A stretch of DNA of 64,000 nt from Symsagittifera roscoffensis (GCF_963678635.1 NC_087065.1:30198252-30262251); one strand, 5' to 3'. Counted from the first letter of the stretch, positions 11,196 through 21,475 are shown. The notes: generated from the sequence alone by a model not told the origin. Made by a program: numbers and translations.

Positions 11196-11527
11196 TTACC
11201 TCCTCCTATCCATGTCATCACGAGACTTATACCAACCAGAATTCGTATCAGTCTTCATCCCACTGTAGTTGCCGTAATTTCTATAGCAATTGTGCGTCCT
11301 CGGTTTCATGAGTAAGTATTCACGCGATTTCATGCGTAAGTCATCCGGCGTGGGTACAGAGTCCGTTGACAAGGTAAAGTGTGTGGCCAACATGGTTTTA
11401 AGTTCACCCATAATCGCTTTGAGATTCTCTCGTCAGTATTACTCCTCCTTCTGAGCCATTCGAGGTCGTCCAAAAACTTGTCCATCGACCAATCATCTCT
11501 TTGGCGCCTCTTCTCAAACTTCACCAT
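11196..11527 (-). pseudogene. Gag central fragment, unit B
   Basis: Two short overlapping frames match the Gag centre of units A and D (DWSMDKFLDDLE and the Tyr/Arg/Gly-rich end). About 60 bases (the MAIASKFMDG part) are missing near 11410, and at 11527 the sequence jumps to leader, removing the Gag N-terminus. Confidence 0.6.
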
Positions 11528-12280
11528 TTGCGAGCGCTCTCTTGTTCATTCTTTATAAAAGAGCAAGGATGGTTTCAATAACAGATAAAAAAACTTAATC
11601 TAAAAGAAAAAGACTTCCCTCAATTGGAACACTCAAAACAAACGAAGCGCAGGACACTCTCTTCCCAAGTGAGTGTTTCTTGCTTAATACACTCACCGAG
11701 GTCTTCTTTTATGTGTCCTAGGATTGCGCGAGCTGCACTATTGGGTAGCTCAAGGCAACCTCCGATCGAAAGTATCTAGAATCTAAGCAAAAAACTGTCC
11801 CACAACCGGACAGTTGCAAGTGCACGAGAGTAGGTAACAACTTTCTCTTCTCAAGTGAGTGGGTCTTGCCTAATACAATCACCGATGTCTTCCTCTGTGT
11901 GCTCCCGGATTGCCCGAGCTTCCCTATTAAGTAGTAGCTCAAGGCAACCACCCAATCAAAACAATAGTCGAAAAAATTTGTTCGGGAATTTCTGATGAAC
12001 CCGATTTAGAATTCCAAATTGATCGCGAACCTCCGGATCTTCTGGTCTACTTATCACTAAAAAACACCCCTCGAAGGTAATCGACCTTCTATTTCAACCT
12101 TGAAGGGATATATAGGATGTTTAAATCCTCCCGAGGGGTCCCTCTGAGTTTCACTTAAAGAGGGTTGTTAAGGGGCTTATGTCACTCCGGAGGGTTGCTT
12201 CGGAGGGTTATTAGAACACTTAGCTTACCCCGGAGGGTTACCTCGGAGGGTACGTTAAACACTTAAGGTTGCTTCAGGAG
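11528..12280 (-). other. Leader / LTR-like region, unit B
   Basis: Conserved with 30055-30766 and 37680-38400. It holds two direct copies, about 190 bp apart, of a block with CAAGTGAGTG and CTCAAGGCAACC, then an A/T-rich stretch, then GGAGGGTT-rich sequence. A leader frame encoding LVISRPEDPE in unit D is broken here by a TGA. Each unit has one such region in front of Gag, so it is either an LTR or the internal leader; I cannot tell because no unit keeps a matching 3' copy. Confidence 0.55.
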
Positions 12281-13084
12281 GTCTCTGTCCCGGTGGCTGG
12301 TGTCCCCTATAGAGGAATCGAAGTCATCCCCTAGTATGAGGGTGTTCTCTCTTTCTTTGCTCGTGCGCTTGTTTCTAAAACTCTTCACTGTAAGCCTTGA
12401 ACTCCATTTACTCACCGCACCAGATCGGTTGGTAAGTTGCCACGAGCCTTAACTGGTCGTTTTCTACGGCGGTGCTCCTGGTTCCGATCTCTCGCCGACA
12501 CCCTTGAGTTTTCCAATTAACTGCCCACCAAAGGAAAATGCCGTTCTTTTTTTCCATGGACTAATACCCCATATAATTCTTTGAATTTTATCCATTGCAT
12601 TGCTGCTCTTTCCTCGTTGAGTTCTGAGAAGAGAACGATTTCCGCTTTGCTTTTTGCAATAACTTTCATTATGTCAGCCAAAAAAATTTTGTTTGGGAAA
12701 GAACACTCTGGCCCTTTGTATATTCCACGTCCATATTACTGTGTCAGAGGCTTTCCCCGCCACTTTCGCTCGCTCTTCCCATTTGGCATTCTTTATGTCT
12801 TTGCGTCGCGTTCTTCTTCTTTCCCTCTGCTACCGTCTTTTATCTCCCGTCGGGGGGCCTGGTGGTTGCAGAGGCCTGGGTTCCAGTGGCTGCCGAGGTT
12901 TGCCCTTCTATACAACATGGCCCCTTATAGTCCTTGCTCAATCGCCCGTTTTCCCCCAGTTCGGTGCAGTTCCAATGGATCCATTGCTTGCAACTATCGC
13001 ATTTCACTGACCACTCGGATCTCCCTATTGTTGTCATTTGCATCCTCCTGTACCCGCCCATGATCCCGGGTTTGTCTCCACGTC
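12281..13084 (-). pseudogene. ORF2 start: PHD finger and truncated endonuclease, unit C
   Basis: The PHD frame (13061-12840) begins at an ATG that lies inside the codons of the 2A-like NPGS (13061-13084), with A at -3 and G at +4, a strong start context. The endonuclease part (12800-12281) matches unit A but has a frameshift near 12690 (extra A's and a changed run). The endonuclease ends just after its GDFN-like motif, at the common breakpoint 12281. The insertion border lies at 13084, directly at the Asp codon of the 2A-like motif. Confidence 0.7.
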
Positions 13085-13086
13085 AG

Positions 13087-13420
13087 TAGTATATGTGTGA
13101 GGTGATCAGGGGGGGTGGGTGGAGACCTCCATGTGTTAAGATAGGCTATAGTACATCCGGTCTCCCAGCTATGTATTAAGATAGGGAATAGATTTCCTAT
13201 GTATTAAGATGGTTAGGTTTCAGATGGTAAGTTTCAGAAAAATTTTTGGCGTCCGATCTTACCATGTTTTAAGATAGTGTTTAGATTTCCCATGTATTAA
13301 GATAGTGTATAGATATCCCTATGTATAAGGATTAGAAAGTCCTTGTATTAACATAGGGAATAGATTTCCCAATGTATTAAGTTAGGGAATGGTAAGGTTT
13401 CAGTGTGATGGTAAGAAAAT
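13087..13420 (+). repeat. Subterminal ATGTATTAAGATAG repeats, left end
   Basis: The motif (C)ATGTATTAAGATAGGGAATAG recurs about nine times with variation. The mirror set lies at 26215-26445. Clustered short repeats near both ends of an element are often binding sites for its recombinase; here that is inference. Confidence 0.7.
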
Positions 13421-14599
13421 AGTAAGAAAAACGGTATTTTTTGGATTTTGTGTGGAAATGTCTTGTTTTTTCGCAAAAATCTCGGCATGCGTTATGTAAT
13501 TCTTGAGTGTTACATGTAGAATGTGCAATGAAGAGAATATGTTTATAGATTCATGGTAAGTTCATGGTAAGATGTGCAAAAATTTGGAAATGCTTATAAA
13601 AAAATTGATTTTTTTCAAAAAACTTCAAAACACGATATGATTTGATATATAATTTGACTTAATAACTATTTTATTAGATGATCTTTTTTTGAAACTGTAC
13701 TCAATCTAGCTTAAACTATGCTGAAACCTACTGAAAAAATTGCGGAAAAAATTGCAAAAACTTCAAGTTTTTGGAGAAAAACTGCCAAATTTTCAAAGTT
13801 TTTGGAAAAATTTCAAGTTCTGAAAAAATTGCAAAAATTTCAAAGTCTTTGGACCAAACTGCAAATTTTTGGAAAGAACTGCAAAAATATCAAGATTTTG
13901 GCTAGTTTTTTGTTGCTTCTGATCAAATTGAATAAAAAGTAAATACGTTTAGAGTTTAAAATTCAGCTCAAATTGTATTTCAATTGGCATCATGTTGAGA
14001 CACTGATACAAAACTTTGAATAGACATATGGAATTTTCCAAATTTTTCTCACAAAAAAATTATTTGAGTAACAAAGCGGGTTATATAATGCTCTCAACAT
14101 TAACAAGAAAGCTCATAAAAGCTGAATCGAAATTGAAACTTGTGGAAGATAGTGAAAAAAACCGTAATTTTTAAGAAAATAAAATAAAAATTATTCAAAT
14201 TTATCAAAAATTTTCCATTTACAACTTTTTAATTGGATATTTAATTAATTTTTTGTCCAATTCATGGAGAATTGAAATAGGACTCTCAATACAAATGAAC
14301 ATTAAGAGCAATACTCCATAAAATTTCTAGATTTTTGCTCAATGATTAACCCAAATTTGTACAAAAATTACAAATTCAGAGAAGTTATTCACCTTAATAG
14401 TACAGAATTTCAGATCAATGATGAAAAATGAACAGTTAATAGCTAAAATTGACTAAAAACTAGATAAATTTTTCTTAAAAATTTATTCGATATTTGCTCA
14501 AATTCAACAAAATCTTCTTCATAACTGATGATTATCTCTCTGTTGTTTCAGCAACATAATTTCACAATTTTCCGTAGAAATGGTCTATTCTTAAAGGTA

Positions 14600-15220
14600 A
14601 TTTTACTTTCTGCTTAATACATGATTCCGCTATTTAACACACTTTGCAAAAAAATTTAGTCAGAACTGGAGAATTTAATGAGAAAATAGTATCAATCGAA
14701 CAAACAATTTGCTAGCAGAGATGAAATTAGAACTGATACCGTCTGATTATTATGATAAAAATTGTAAATTTCTGCCTCAAGTTTCCCTTGTTAGGTGATA
14801 CAGTGAACTTTTTAAGCAAAAATACATTTTTTGGGATAAATATCTATCACTTTTCTGGAAAAAAAGTCATTTTTTTATGATTTTCTGTAGAAATGCTCTA
14901 TGTTTTAAGGTTATTCCTGCTTTCTGCTTAATGCATGTTTTCGCTATTGAACACATTTTGCAAGAAAATCTAGTCAGAACTGGAGAATTTAGGAGGAAAA
15001 TGGTATCAATTGAACGAACAATTTGCTGGCAAAGATGAAATTAGAACTGATACCGTCTGATTATTACGATAAAAATTGTAAATGTCTTTCTCAACTTTCC
15101 CTTGTTAGGTGCTACAGTAAACTATTTCAGCAAAATTACAATTTTTTGGTCAATAACTATCGATTTTCTTGCAAAATAAATTTTAAATAGCTTCTTCTCT
15201 TATTTAAAAGGGAAGTCTCC
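14600..15220 (+). repeat. Two copies of the 310-bp arm repeat
   Basis: The block GATACCGTCTGATTATTA...AAAATTGTAAAT recurs at about 14738 and 15047. The right arm has four copies of the same block. No ORF of note. Confidence 0.8.
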
Positions 15221-16643
15221 TCAAAAATATTGAAGTGAGAAAGAATCCGTGCTGGTTAAAACATTTAAAAAAAACATGTAAAAAAGGAGAATATAAATGT
15301 ATTTTTACAATTTAGGAACAAATTAGGAGCAGCTCTATTAGTTATATCCTGAAAACCTCTGGAAATACGCAAGGGAACCTAGTTCCTAACATCTACATTA
15401 TCAAAAAAACTTCTAAAAGAACGCGTCTCAAAAAATTGATTTAGCAGAGGAAATCAAGGTGCAAACTGGAACAATTGTGTATATTTTGGATTTTTATTAA
15501 GCAAAAGAAAACTCTATATAGTTAAAAAAAAAATGAAATGTAGATCTTGAAAGCTGTTTTTGCTTTATGCTTCAAGTATCTTCTTCCAAAAGATGTCGGA
15601 TTGAGTTTACTTTACAAAAACTATCCTCAAAACATCTGATTTTTCATAAAAAGTTACCTTATATATCAAAGGATAACAAACTTTTCTAACGAATTACACA
15701 TAAATACCAACCTTTGACACTTTTAATGTTGGAGTTTTTCTCAAAATATGGTTTATAATCTAAGTTTTAGTAAAGTTATCACGAAACTCCTAATAAATTA
15801 AATTGAGTTTCTATCTCATTTTCTCAGTTTCTGCTTCATCTTCTATCTATCAAATTAATCCAATTTGAACAAAAAATTTTATTTGAAAATTGAACTTTTG
15901 ATGGAAAAATGTATCTTTTCAACGAACGTTCAACAATCCGAAGCTGAATGAATACCATGAGTCCTTTGCTAAACGTCTTTAAATGATTTTCTCTACTTGA
16001 TAATTTTATATTGCTGTTTCAACTCTGAATTTCTGTTTTGAAGTAAATTTTTGGTTGAGAATGATGTATATTATTATCTTGAAATTTTTAAATGTTAGCA
16101 GAAGATACATTTTCCAGGACAGCTATCAATTTTTGTTCTGAATTGTAGACAAAAAAGCAAAAGAAAACCATAATTCTTAGTACATCAATCCCCAATATCT
16201 GCTACGCACTATTCTATGATCACTCTTACAATCACTAAGCAAGGAAAACTTTAACATGGTTACTAGGTAAAACCTTTCAACAAATCAATGTTTTTATAAA
16301 TATCCAGTTTTTTATAGTTTATGAACAAATACTTAAGCACTCCTTAGCGTGTGTGATTCACTTTTACTACAAATTTATCGCAACAAAATCTCTGCAAGCT
16401 TGCAACCAATGGAGTTTTTACTGTAGGTTAAAGATTTTCGGATTGATTTCCGTCGAAAGTTTCACGACAATTTGAACTCGATTGTTGCTGGTTTTACCAT
16501 CAATCAGAGCCTTTGACTATGACAGAACAAGAATAAGGACAAAAAACTGTAAATTTTTTACTAAAAAAATTTCAAATATAGTGTATAGACTTTTCAGACA
16601 AGGTAAAAAATTTTTATTCAATGTATTTACTAATATGTTTTTC

Positions 16644-16889
16644 TTAAAAATATATCAATTTTACCTTCTCTTGGAGTGTTTTTTGAGACTGCCGAGCACA
16701 TACTTTAACATTATATTGACACTGCTTCTTCTTGATATGATTAGTAAGTTCCTCGCTGCTAAATGTATAAAAGTTACAATTGGAACACTTTAAAACATCA
16801 CAGTGCTTTCGATGTCTTGACGCATCTTTACGTGTGTATTCTCTTCCACATTCAAGATTTTGTTGCGAAGGGATTTCAACGAACATCAT
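16644..16889 (-). CDS. C2HC zinc-finger protein, left-arm copy (first Cys lost)
   Basis: Minus-strand frame from the ATG at 16889. It encodes a short leader (MMFVEIPSQQ) and then a two-finger segment, of which finger 1 reads N-L-E-C where the right-arm copy reads C-L-E-C. The inverted arm ends between the two codons, so the first zinc ligand is missing here. Finger 2 (C-x2-C-x12-H-x5-C) is intact. A two-base insertion after Q-C-Q-Y-N removes the stop present in the right arm and extends the frame to 16644. Likely a damaged duplicate. Confidence 0.45.
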   Translation of the reverse strand: MMFVEIPSQQNLECGREYTRKDASRHRKHCDVLKCSNCNFYTFSSEELTNHIKKKQCQYNVKVCARQSQKTLQEKVKLIYF

Positions 16890-17204
16890 ATGACACAAGT
16901 TCCCATGACAGAGAACCAACTTGTAGAAATGCAAATGATGGAGGAAGTTGCTGATCATGTGGGAATGAACTACCCCGAGATTCCTGACTCAAGATTTGTA
17001 GCTCAACCAGTCGACGACTTCCTCTTTCCTTGGGAGGAGGCAGGATCAGCCGAAAACCCCATCACAATAGATGAAGATGAGGGTTTCTCAGAAACAATGA
17101 CGCCTCCGGCTCCACAACAACCACCAGCAATGGTATTTCGTCCAGCTCTGCGTTCTATAGAGAACCTACAGAACTCTTCTGCTGCTCGACAGTTCTTTGA
17201 TTAA
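16890..17204 (+). CDS. Small acidic Pro-rich protein
   Basis: 104 residues from the first in-frame ATG (16890); the open frame reaches back to the arm edge without an ATG. Residues about 46-60 read SAENPITIDEDEG, a hydrophobic core followed by acids that looks like a SUMO-interaction or activation motif, and a Pro-rich stretch (PPAPQQPPAM) follows. No known domain. It sits directly inside the left arm boundary. It may be a complete small gene or the last exon of a spliced one. No AATAAA follows within 100 bases. Codon pattern and length support real coding. Confidence 0.5.
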   Translation: MTQVPMTENQLVEMQMMEEVADHVGMNYPEIPDSRFVAQPVDDFLFPWEEAGSAENPITIDEDEGFSETMTPPAPQQPPAMVFRPALRSIENLQNSSAARQFFD

Positions 17205-17434
17205 ATGTTTCTGTAAATAATTGTTGTTTGGAATTATTTTGTTCTTTGTATTTATTTAATTTCTTCAATTTCATTTTAATTATGAGAATAGTTGAGAGGT
17301 TCAGAGTAAACTATTTAAAAGCAATTAAAACCTAATTTAGTACTCCGAACTTGCACATATGTTAAGAAACTCGAATAATTTTTGCACACATTGTTAAATT
17401 ATTGTTAAAACTTACCTAATGGATTTTGCATCTT

Positions 17435-17985
17435 GTACACACTTTTCGCACTTTGTAGAAAAATTGAAACACTTTTCGCATTTCGTCAAAAAAAGTGAAA
17501 GACTTTTCCCAAATTGTCATATTTATTGAAACATTTTTCGCATCTTATCAAAGAAAGTTGAAACACTTTTCGCACCTTGTCAAAAAAATTGAAACACTTT
17601 TCGTATTTTATCGAAAAAGTTGATACACTTTCGCATTTTGTCAAAAAAATTGAATCACTTTTCGCATTTTATCGAAAAAAGTAAAACACTTTTCGCATTT
17701 GTAGGAAAAAAGTGAAACACTTTTCGAATCTTGTCAAAAAAAGTGAAACACTTTTCGCATCTTGTCAAAAAAAAATTGAAACATTTTTCGCATTTTGTCA
17801 AAAAAATTAAAACACTTTTCGCATTTTGTCAAAAAAATTGAAACATTTTTCGCATTTTGTCAAAAAAATTAAAACACTTTTCGCATTTTGTCAAAAAAAT
17901 TGAAACAATTTTCGCATTTTTACAAAAAAAAGTGAAACAATTTTTGCATACGCTTCAAAAAATTGAAACACTTTTACCATCTTGC
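17435..17985 (+). repeat. About 31-bp minisatellite, roughly 18 copies
   Basis: Tandem degenerate copies of ACACTTTTCGCATTTTGTC followed by an A-run and TTGAA. Period varies from 28 to 34 bases because of the A-run. It separates the acidic ORF from the 18487 gene and lies in the unique centre, not in the arms. Confidence 0.9.
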
Positions 17986-18486
17986 CGAAATAAATCATTA
18001 CAATTTTTCTTGCACAGTTAATTGCTAATCTTTATGAATTTTTTATTCAAAAATAAATCCTTCAGAAAATTAATTTTTGCATGTCTGTTGATCAGAAACA
18101 ATTGAAAACCAATGTATTGGAAGTTTTCTGAGCAATAAGTCAACATGCTTTTTACATCAAAATTTTGCGTTTTTTGCCTTATCATTTTAGAAATGAAAAA
18201 AAATTCAACACAATTTTTGAAAAAACCAAGAAAAAACGTGTATTAAAAAATCTTAGATAGGTATACGTAAAAAAATTTATTTATATTTATATTTTAAAAA
18301 CTGTTCAGGTTAGAAAAAATTATTTTTGACAAAATTCTTGTAACAAATATTCAATTATCTTAAGAAAAACATAAGAAAAACGGAAATCTATCTCAAACTT
18401 TGAAACCAATCATAATAGAACGAGCGAGTTACTGCATCCAGTTTGAAATTGTCACCGAAACTGTCAAGATTCGCAAATTTAATAAA
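17986..18486 (+). other. AT-rich non-coding stretch before the 18487 gene
   Basis: No ORF from an ATG and no clear element. The frame of the next gene is open from 18400 (TTG) and could be upstream coding sequence, joined by splicing or non-ATG start. TTTATATTTATATTTTAAAA at 18281-18300 could serve as a TATA region. Confidence 0.3.
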
Positions 18487-18936
18487 ATGTCCCACGCTAG
18501 TGAGAAAATTATCATAGATCTTTCGGAATGGAGAGAACTCGAGAGTAGAAGAGTTAGGGAATTTGGAAAAGAATTGGCTATGTCTAAGTCACCTTCGAGA
18601 AAAAAGTACGGGTTTTCATATGATTCAAATGAAAAATATTTTGATGAAGTTGTGGATCTGGGATACGGAAATAGTTTTCATTTGCTTACAAGTGAACATC
18701 TACAACAAATGACTATTTTTGAAAAAATGGTTGAATTTGACATCTTCTACAGAGATCTGAAGAAGTGTTTCAGTTCCTTAAGAATTTCCCTACATGATTG
18801 GCGAAAAATTGAAACAATTCGTGATAGAAGGTACAAGAAAGAAAAATTGAAGGTTCAACAGGATAACTTAGCTCTGTTTAGAAGGAAACATGGTGTGGCA
18901 CATGAAGAAGAAAGTGACAAGGAACTCAAAATTTAA
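18487..18936 (+). CDS. Unknown basic protein, 149 aa, of the palindromic element
   Basis: Open frame from the first ATG (18487) to 18936; the frame is open further up to 18400 but without ATG. The protein is charged and Lys/Arg/Glu-rich, with two related segments: IIIDLSEWRELESRRV near residue 8 and ISLHDWRKIETIRDRRY near residue 103. Each is a short strand followed by D/E-W and a basic helix. That pattern, a strand leading into an E/D-W-x-x-L/I helix, recalls the end of the PC4/p15 single-strand DNA-binding domain, but I cannot prove the relation. A polyadenylation signal follows at 19010. No frame break, so possibly functional. Confidence 0.6.
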   Translation: MSHASEKIIIDLSEWRELESRRVREFGKELAMSKSPSRKKYGFSYDSNEKYFDEVVDLGYGNSFHLLTSEHLQQMTIFEKMVEFDIFYRDLKKCFSSLRISLHDWRKIETIRDRRYKKEKLKVQQDNLALFRRKHGVAHEEESDKELKI

Positions 18937-19009
18937 CTCATTTTTTGATTTTGTACACATTTTTTCAAGTTTCCCATTGAATTGTAAATTGGTTTTTTTT
19001 TACCATTTG

Positions 19010-19015
19010 AATAAA
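19010..19015 (+). terminator. Polyadenylation signal AATAAA
   Basis: AATAAA lies 74 bases after the stop of the 18487 gene and is followed by a GT-rich tract (GTGCTCCTG), the usual layout for animal 3' ends. Confidence 0.6.
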
Positions 19016-19090
19016 GTGCTCCTGAACTAAAGCTTTGTTTTTAAAGATTTATCGATGTAAGTTTTGAAGAGCACATTTGAAAACAATTGA

Positions 19091-19684
19091 TTATTTTATC
19101 ACAAAGCTTAGATAATCACTATGCTCAGAACCATGACAATCAATAAAGCAATCAATAATCTTGAACAAATCAGGTTCATATTTTGAGTTTTGAATTTTTC
19201 GATATCTATCCAGAAACGCTGAACCAAGAGTTTGTGTGGAAGCCAGTTTCTGGTTGGAACATAAATAAGGTCTTTTGATTTTTTTCCGAATTAGTCGTTT
19301 CTTTGCAATATTAGGCATCTTTTCGGCTCCTCTCCATCGTAAGTTATGTTGAACAGCTCGTCTAAGCTGATTGAACACTTCTCCGCTTGACGTAACAATA
19401 CTTGAATAGAATCTGTGTTCGAACAAAGTGTAAAGACAGTCAATTTCTTGATATATGTATGCAAATTTATCTAATCTCTGAAAAATTTGGCTAAGAGATA
19501 TTCCTATTAAAACCAAATGGAACTTACAATTTTCCAAAGAACATAAAGAGATGTGGGTAGAGACACAATAATCCTGTGTTACTATGTATTTTTCGTAAAA
19601 ATCACTGGAAACGAAAATAAATAGTGATTTTTTACAATAATCTGAACAAAAGCTGGGAAGAGCTTGACACATAGCAGCAGCCAT
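19091..19684 (-). CDS. Unknown 197-aa protein, minus strand, Cys- and Tyr-rich N-half
   Basis: Complete frame from a true ATG at 19684 to TAA at 19091-19093. The N-terminal half is rich in Cys, Phe and Tyr with moderately hydrophobic segments; the middle carries a strongly basic stretch (KKRLIRKKIKRP near residue 130), which could be a nuclear localisation signal. No domain recognised. A good TATA box lies 36-44 bases upstream on the minus strand, and the gene is divergent from the 19901 gene with a 216-bp shared spacer. No AATAAA seen downstream. The intact frame suggests recent function. Confidence 0.65.
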   Translation of the reverse strand: MAAAMCQALPSFCSDYCKKSLFIFVSSDFYEKYIVTQDYCVSTHISLCSLENCKFHLVLIGISLSQIFQRLDKFAYIYQEIDCLYTLFEHRFYSSIVTSSGEVFNQLRRAVQHNLRWRGAEKMPNIAKKRLIRKKIKRPYLCSNQKLASTQTLGSAFLDRYRKIQNSKYEPDLFKIIDCFIDCHGSEHSDYLSFVIK

Positions 19685-19900
19685 TGGGAAGAATGATTTT
19701 TGCTGAGAATTGTGGATTTATATAGGAAAAGTCACGCCTACGTGATTTCGGTATATGTAAATTTCATACAAAACTTTCCTTATTTGATATTACTTCCATA
19801 AATGGAAATCATGATGAGTCATACATTTTACTTCAATTTTCAATTAATCTCAAAATCATTTTTCTGATTTCTGTTGATCTGATCAGTCTGTTCTTCAAAA
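19685..19900. promoter_or_regulatory. Divergent promoter with TATA, CArG and AP-1 sites
   Basis: The 216-bp spacer between the minus gene (19684) and the plus gene (19901) holds, on the minus strand, CCTATATAAATCC at about 19714-19726, well placed for the minus gene. It also holds CCATAAATGG at 19796-19805, a perfect CC(A/T)6GG serum-response (CArG) match, and TGAGTCA at 19815-19821, a perfect AP-1 match. Motif matches are seen; use by SRF or AP-1 factors is inference. Confidence 0.5.
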
Positions 19901-20438
19901 ATGTACTCAAGAAAAGACACTAGTCCCAATTATATTGAGTTTTCAAAAAATCAAACAAGAATTGGGAGATTTGTTTGGTTCCAAAAATCCTACAAGGGGA
20001 AATTTTATTTTGAGCCCTGCTTTCAACTATTAAAAATTAACGATTTGGGACAATTTGAAAAGTCCCAACAAGTCTATCTTAGTGAAAAAGAAGGTGAAGC
20101 ATTATCGACAATCCGGAATACTGTTATTCACGATGCTGAAAACCTTGGACTCGTACCTATATATGAAGCCAAACCTGGCAAAGAATCAACTATGGAAGGA
20201 GCTGGAGATCTGTAATAGAGTATATGAAATAGCAACATACAACATGAGGAGGGTGTGTGTCACAATCAAGAAGTACAGTGTGAACAAGCCACCCTACATT
20301 CAGATTCGACTCTTTACTGCAAAAGAGAATGAAACAATGAAACAAGTTGGCTATGTCAACTATACTTTGAACGAATTCAAAAAACTGTCCCAAATTTTGG
20401 GAGACTTTTTGTTTGTTGATAATTGTAAGCCTCATTAA
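19901..20438 (+). CDS. Unknown protein in two overlapping frames, PC4-like pattern suspected
   Basis: From ATG 19901 a 104-residue frame runs to 20215. The next frame (+1) is open from about 20055 to 20438, with in-frame ATGs at 20160-20170 and 20244. The first part reads RFVWFQKSYKGKFYF then VYLSEKEGEALSTI; the second reads VCVTIKKYS, IQIRLF, then YTLNEFKKLSQIL. Each part is three short strands followed by L-S/T-x-x-E and a helix, similar to the PC4/p15 fold. The parts may be one protein broken by a frameshift near 20170-20215, an intron-joined gene, or two genes. The close spacing and shared pattern favour one duplicated-domain protein. Confidence 0.5.
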
Positions 20439-20867
20439 TGCTTTGTGATGTTTTGTATGTTTGTTGATTGAAAAATTGTTGGTTCAAAACTATCTTTTGT
20501 CACTGAAGTTTACATTTAGAGCTGGGATATCTGAGGAAAAGTCAGACAAAACATGAAAATTTAATCAAAATTGACATAAAGCTCTATCCAATCATCAATT
20601 TTCCACTATTTGTTTAGGAAAGTACAGAAAAAAAATTTAATTAATGCTTGTATCAAAAGTTGAGTAAAAGTTGTCTTATTTGAACAACATTACAAACAAA
20701 ATGTATAGTTAATTGTAACATTATCATTACTTTTCGAAATTCTGAATTTCATTGGTTGTTTTCAATTGCCTTAATTTGAGGTTTTGATTGGCTACATGAA
20801 ATAACTTAAAAATAAACATTCTCTAAATAAGGGAAATAACTTTATGTTGGTTACAAAATAAGTAAAA
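20439..20867 (+). other. Intergenic stretch in palindrome centre
   Basis: AT-rich with no ORF worth noting. Reverse CCAAT motifs ATTGGTT at 20751-20757 and ATTGGCT near 20788 lie 80-115 bases upstream of the ATG at 20868, a plausible promoter distance. Confidence 0.35.
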
Positions 20868-21475
20868 ATGGTTCAACAATTCGAGTTTTTTCAAGTTTCT
20901 TTGTTAATTTCAGTAAGAAATATGTTTCTATCAAAAGCGTTTTCAATGTCTGAAATGAACAATTATCAGATTTTAAGGTTGAACTACTACAAAAAACAAA
21001 AAGAGTGGTGGACAGATGACGTCGATGGAGATCGTATTAGTTTTAACTTGTATAGAAACACAGAAAGTTCAATAAATCTGTTAAAAAGATGGAGAGGAGA
21101 TTTCAGAAAAGAAGAGTACTGCCAAATTTATCAACAATGTTTTTATTTAGAAGAACTGACTCAAAATGAGTGGTCGATCAGTTAAAAACAAAAGAATGGA
21201 AGATTCTATGAAACAAATATTGAAGATAAGGAACATCATTTCGATTACTGTTTTGAATTTGATACAAACGCAAAATCTAGAGTTGTCAGATTATCTTTTA
21301 ATCGACTATCCAAATTTAAAAAACTTCCGGTTGTTTTTATTACAATATACCAGAAAGAAAACAACAAAAATGTAAATATCGGTAATTTCTATTTTCACTG
21401 GTTAGAAATAGAACAAATCGAAAAAATTTTGATTGAAATTTCAAAATTTGAATTCAGCCTCGAAAAAGCAGTATA
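20868..21475 (+). pseudogene. Unknown two-part protein interrupted by one in-frame stop
   Basis: The frame from ATG 20868 stops at TAA 21183-21185, but the same frame then stays open for 290 bases to TAA at 21473-21475. Part 1 contains ILRLNYYKKQKEWW and ISFNLYRN; part 2 contains FDYCFEF, VVRLSFNRLSKF, VVFITIYQK and FHWLEIEQIEKIL. Both parts have the strand-rich, E-ending helix pattern seen in the 19901 gene, which suggests duplicated domains of one family within the element. A single nonsense change is the simplest explanation for the split; stop readthrough or an intron is possible but unsupported. Confidence 0.5.

Larger units (their letters stand above)
8138..12280 (-). mobile_element. 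Composite retroelement unit B
   Basis: Second unit of the array. From 12280 downwards: leader, short Gag remnant, zinc knuckle fused in frame to the protease-RT linker, Ty3-type RT, then an abrupt join near 9360 to ORF1, PHD and a truncated endonuclease ending at 8138. Protease, RNase H and most of the Pol tail are missing. The 5' end at 12280 abuts unit C's endonuclease at exactly the same element position as the unit D/C junction. Confidence 0.75.
13085..16857 (+). repeat. Left inverted arm of palindromic element
   Basis: Reverse complement of 22109-26448. The match is clear from about 13161 inward; 13085-13160 is outer sequence with related ATGTGTTAAGATAGG motifs. It is AT-rich and, apart from the inner zinc-finger frame, non-coding. 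It includes a degenerate 30-odd-bp repeat of GCAAAAATTTCAAAG type (13720-13905) and two copies of a roughly 310-bp repeat (14600-15220). Shorter than the right arm by about 0.6 kb. Confidence 0.85.

Noticed and set aside
12581-13063. Plus-strand frame of 160 codons
   Set aside because: It lies opposite the PHD and endonuclease region and recurs opposite the same region in units A, B and D; shadow of the minus-strand coding sequence.
17435-17985. CRISPR-like array
   Set aside because: Period about 31 bp with no unique spacers; every base of the unit recurs, so it is a minisatellite in a eukaryotic context.
18400-18486. Start of the 18487 gene at 18400
   Set aside because: The codon at 18400 is TTG; the first ATG is at 18487. 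The upstream frame may still be coding through splicing.
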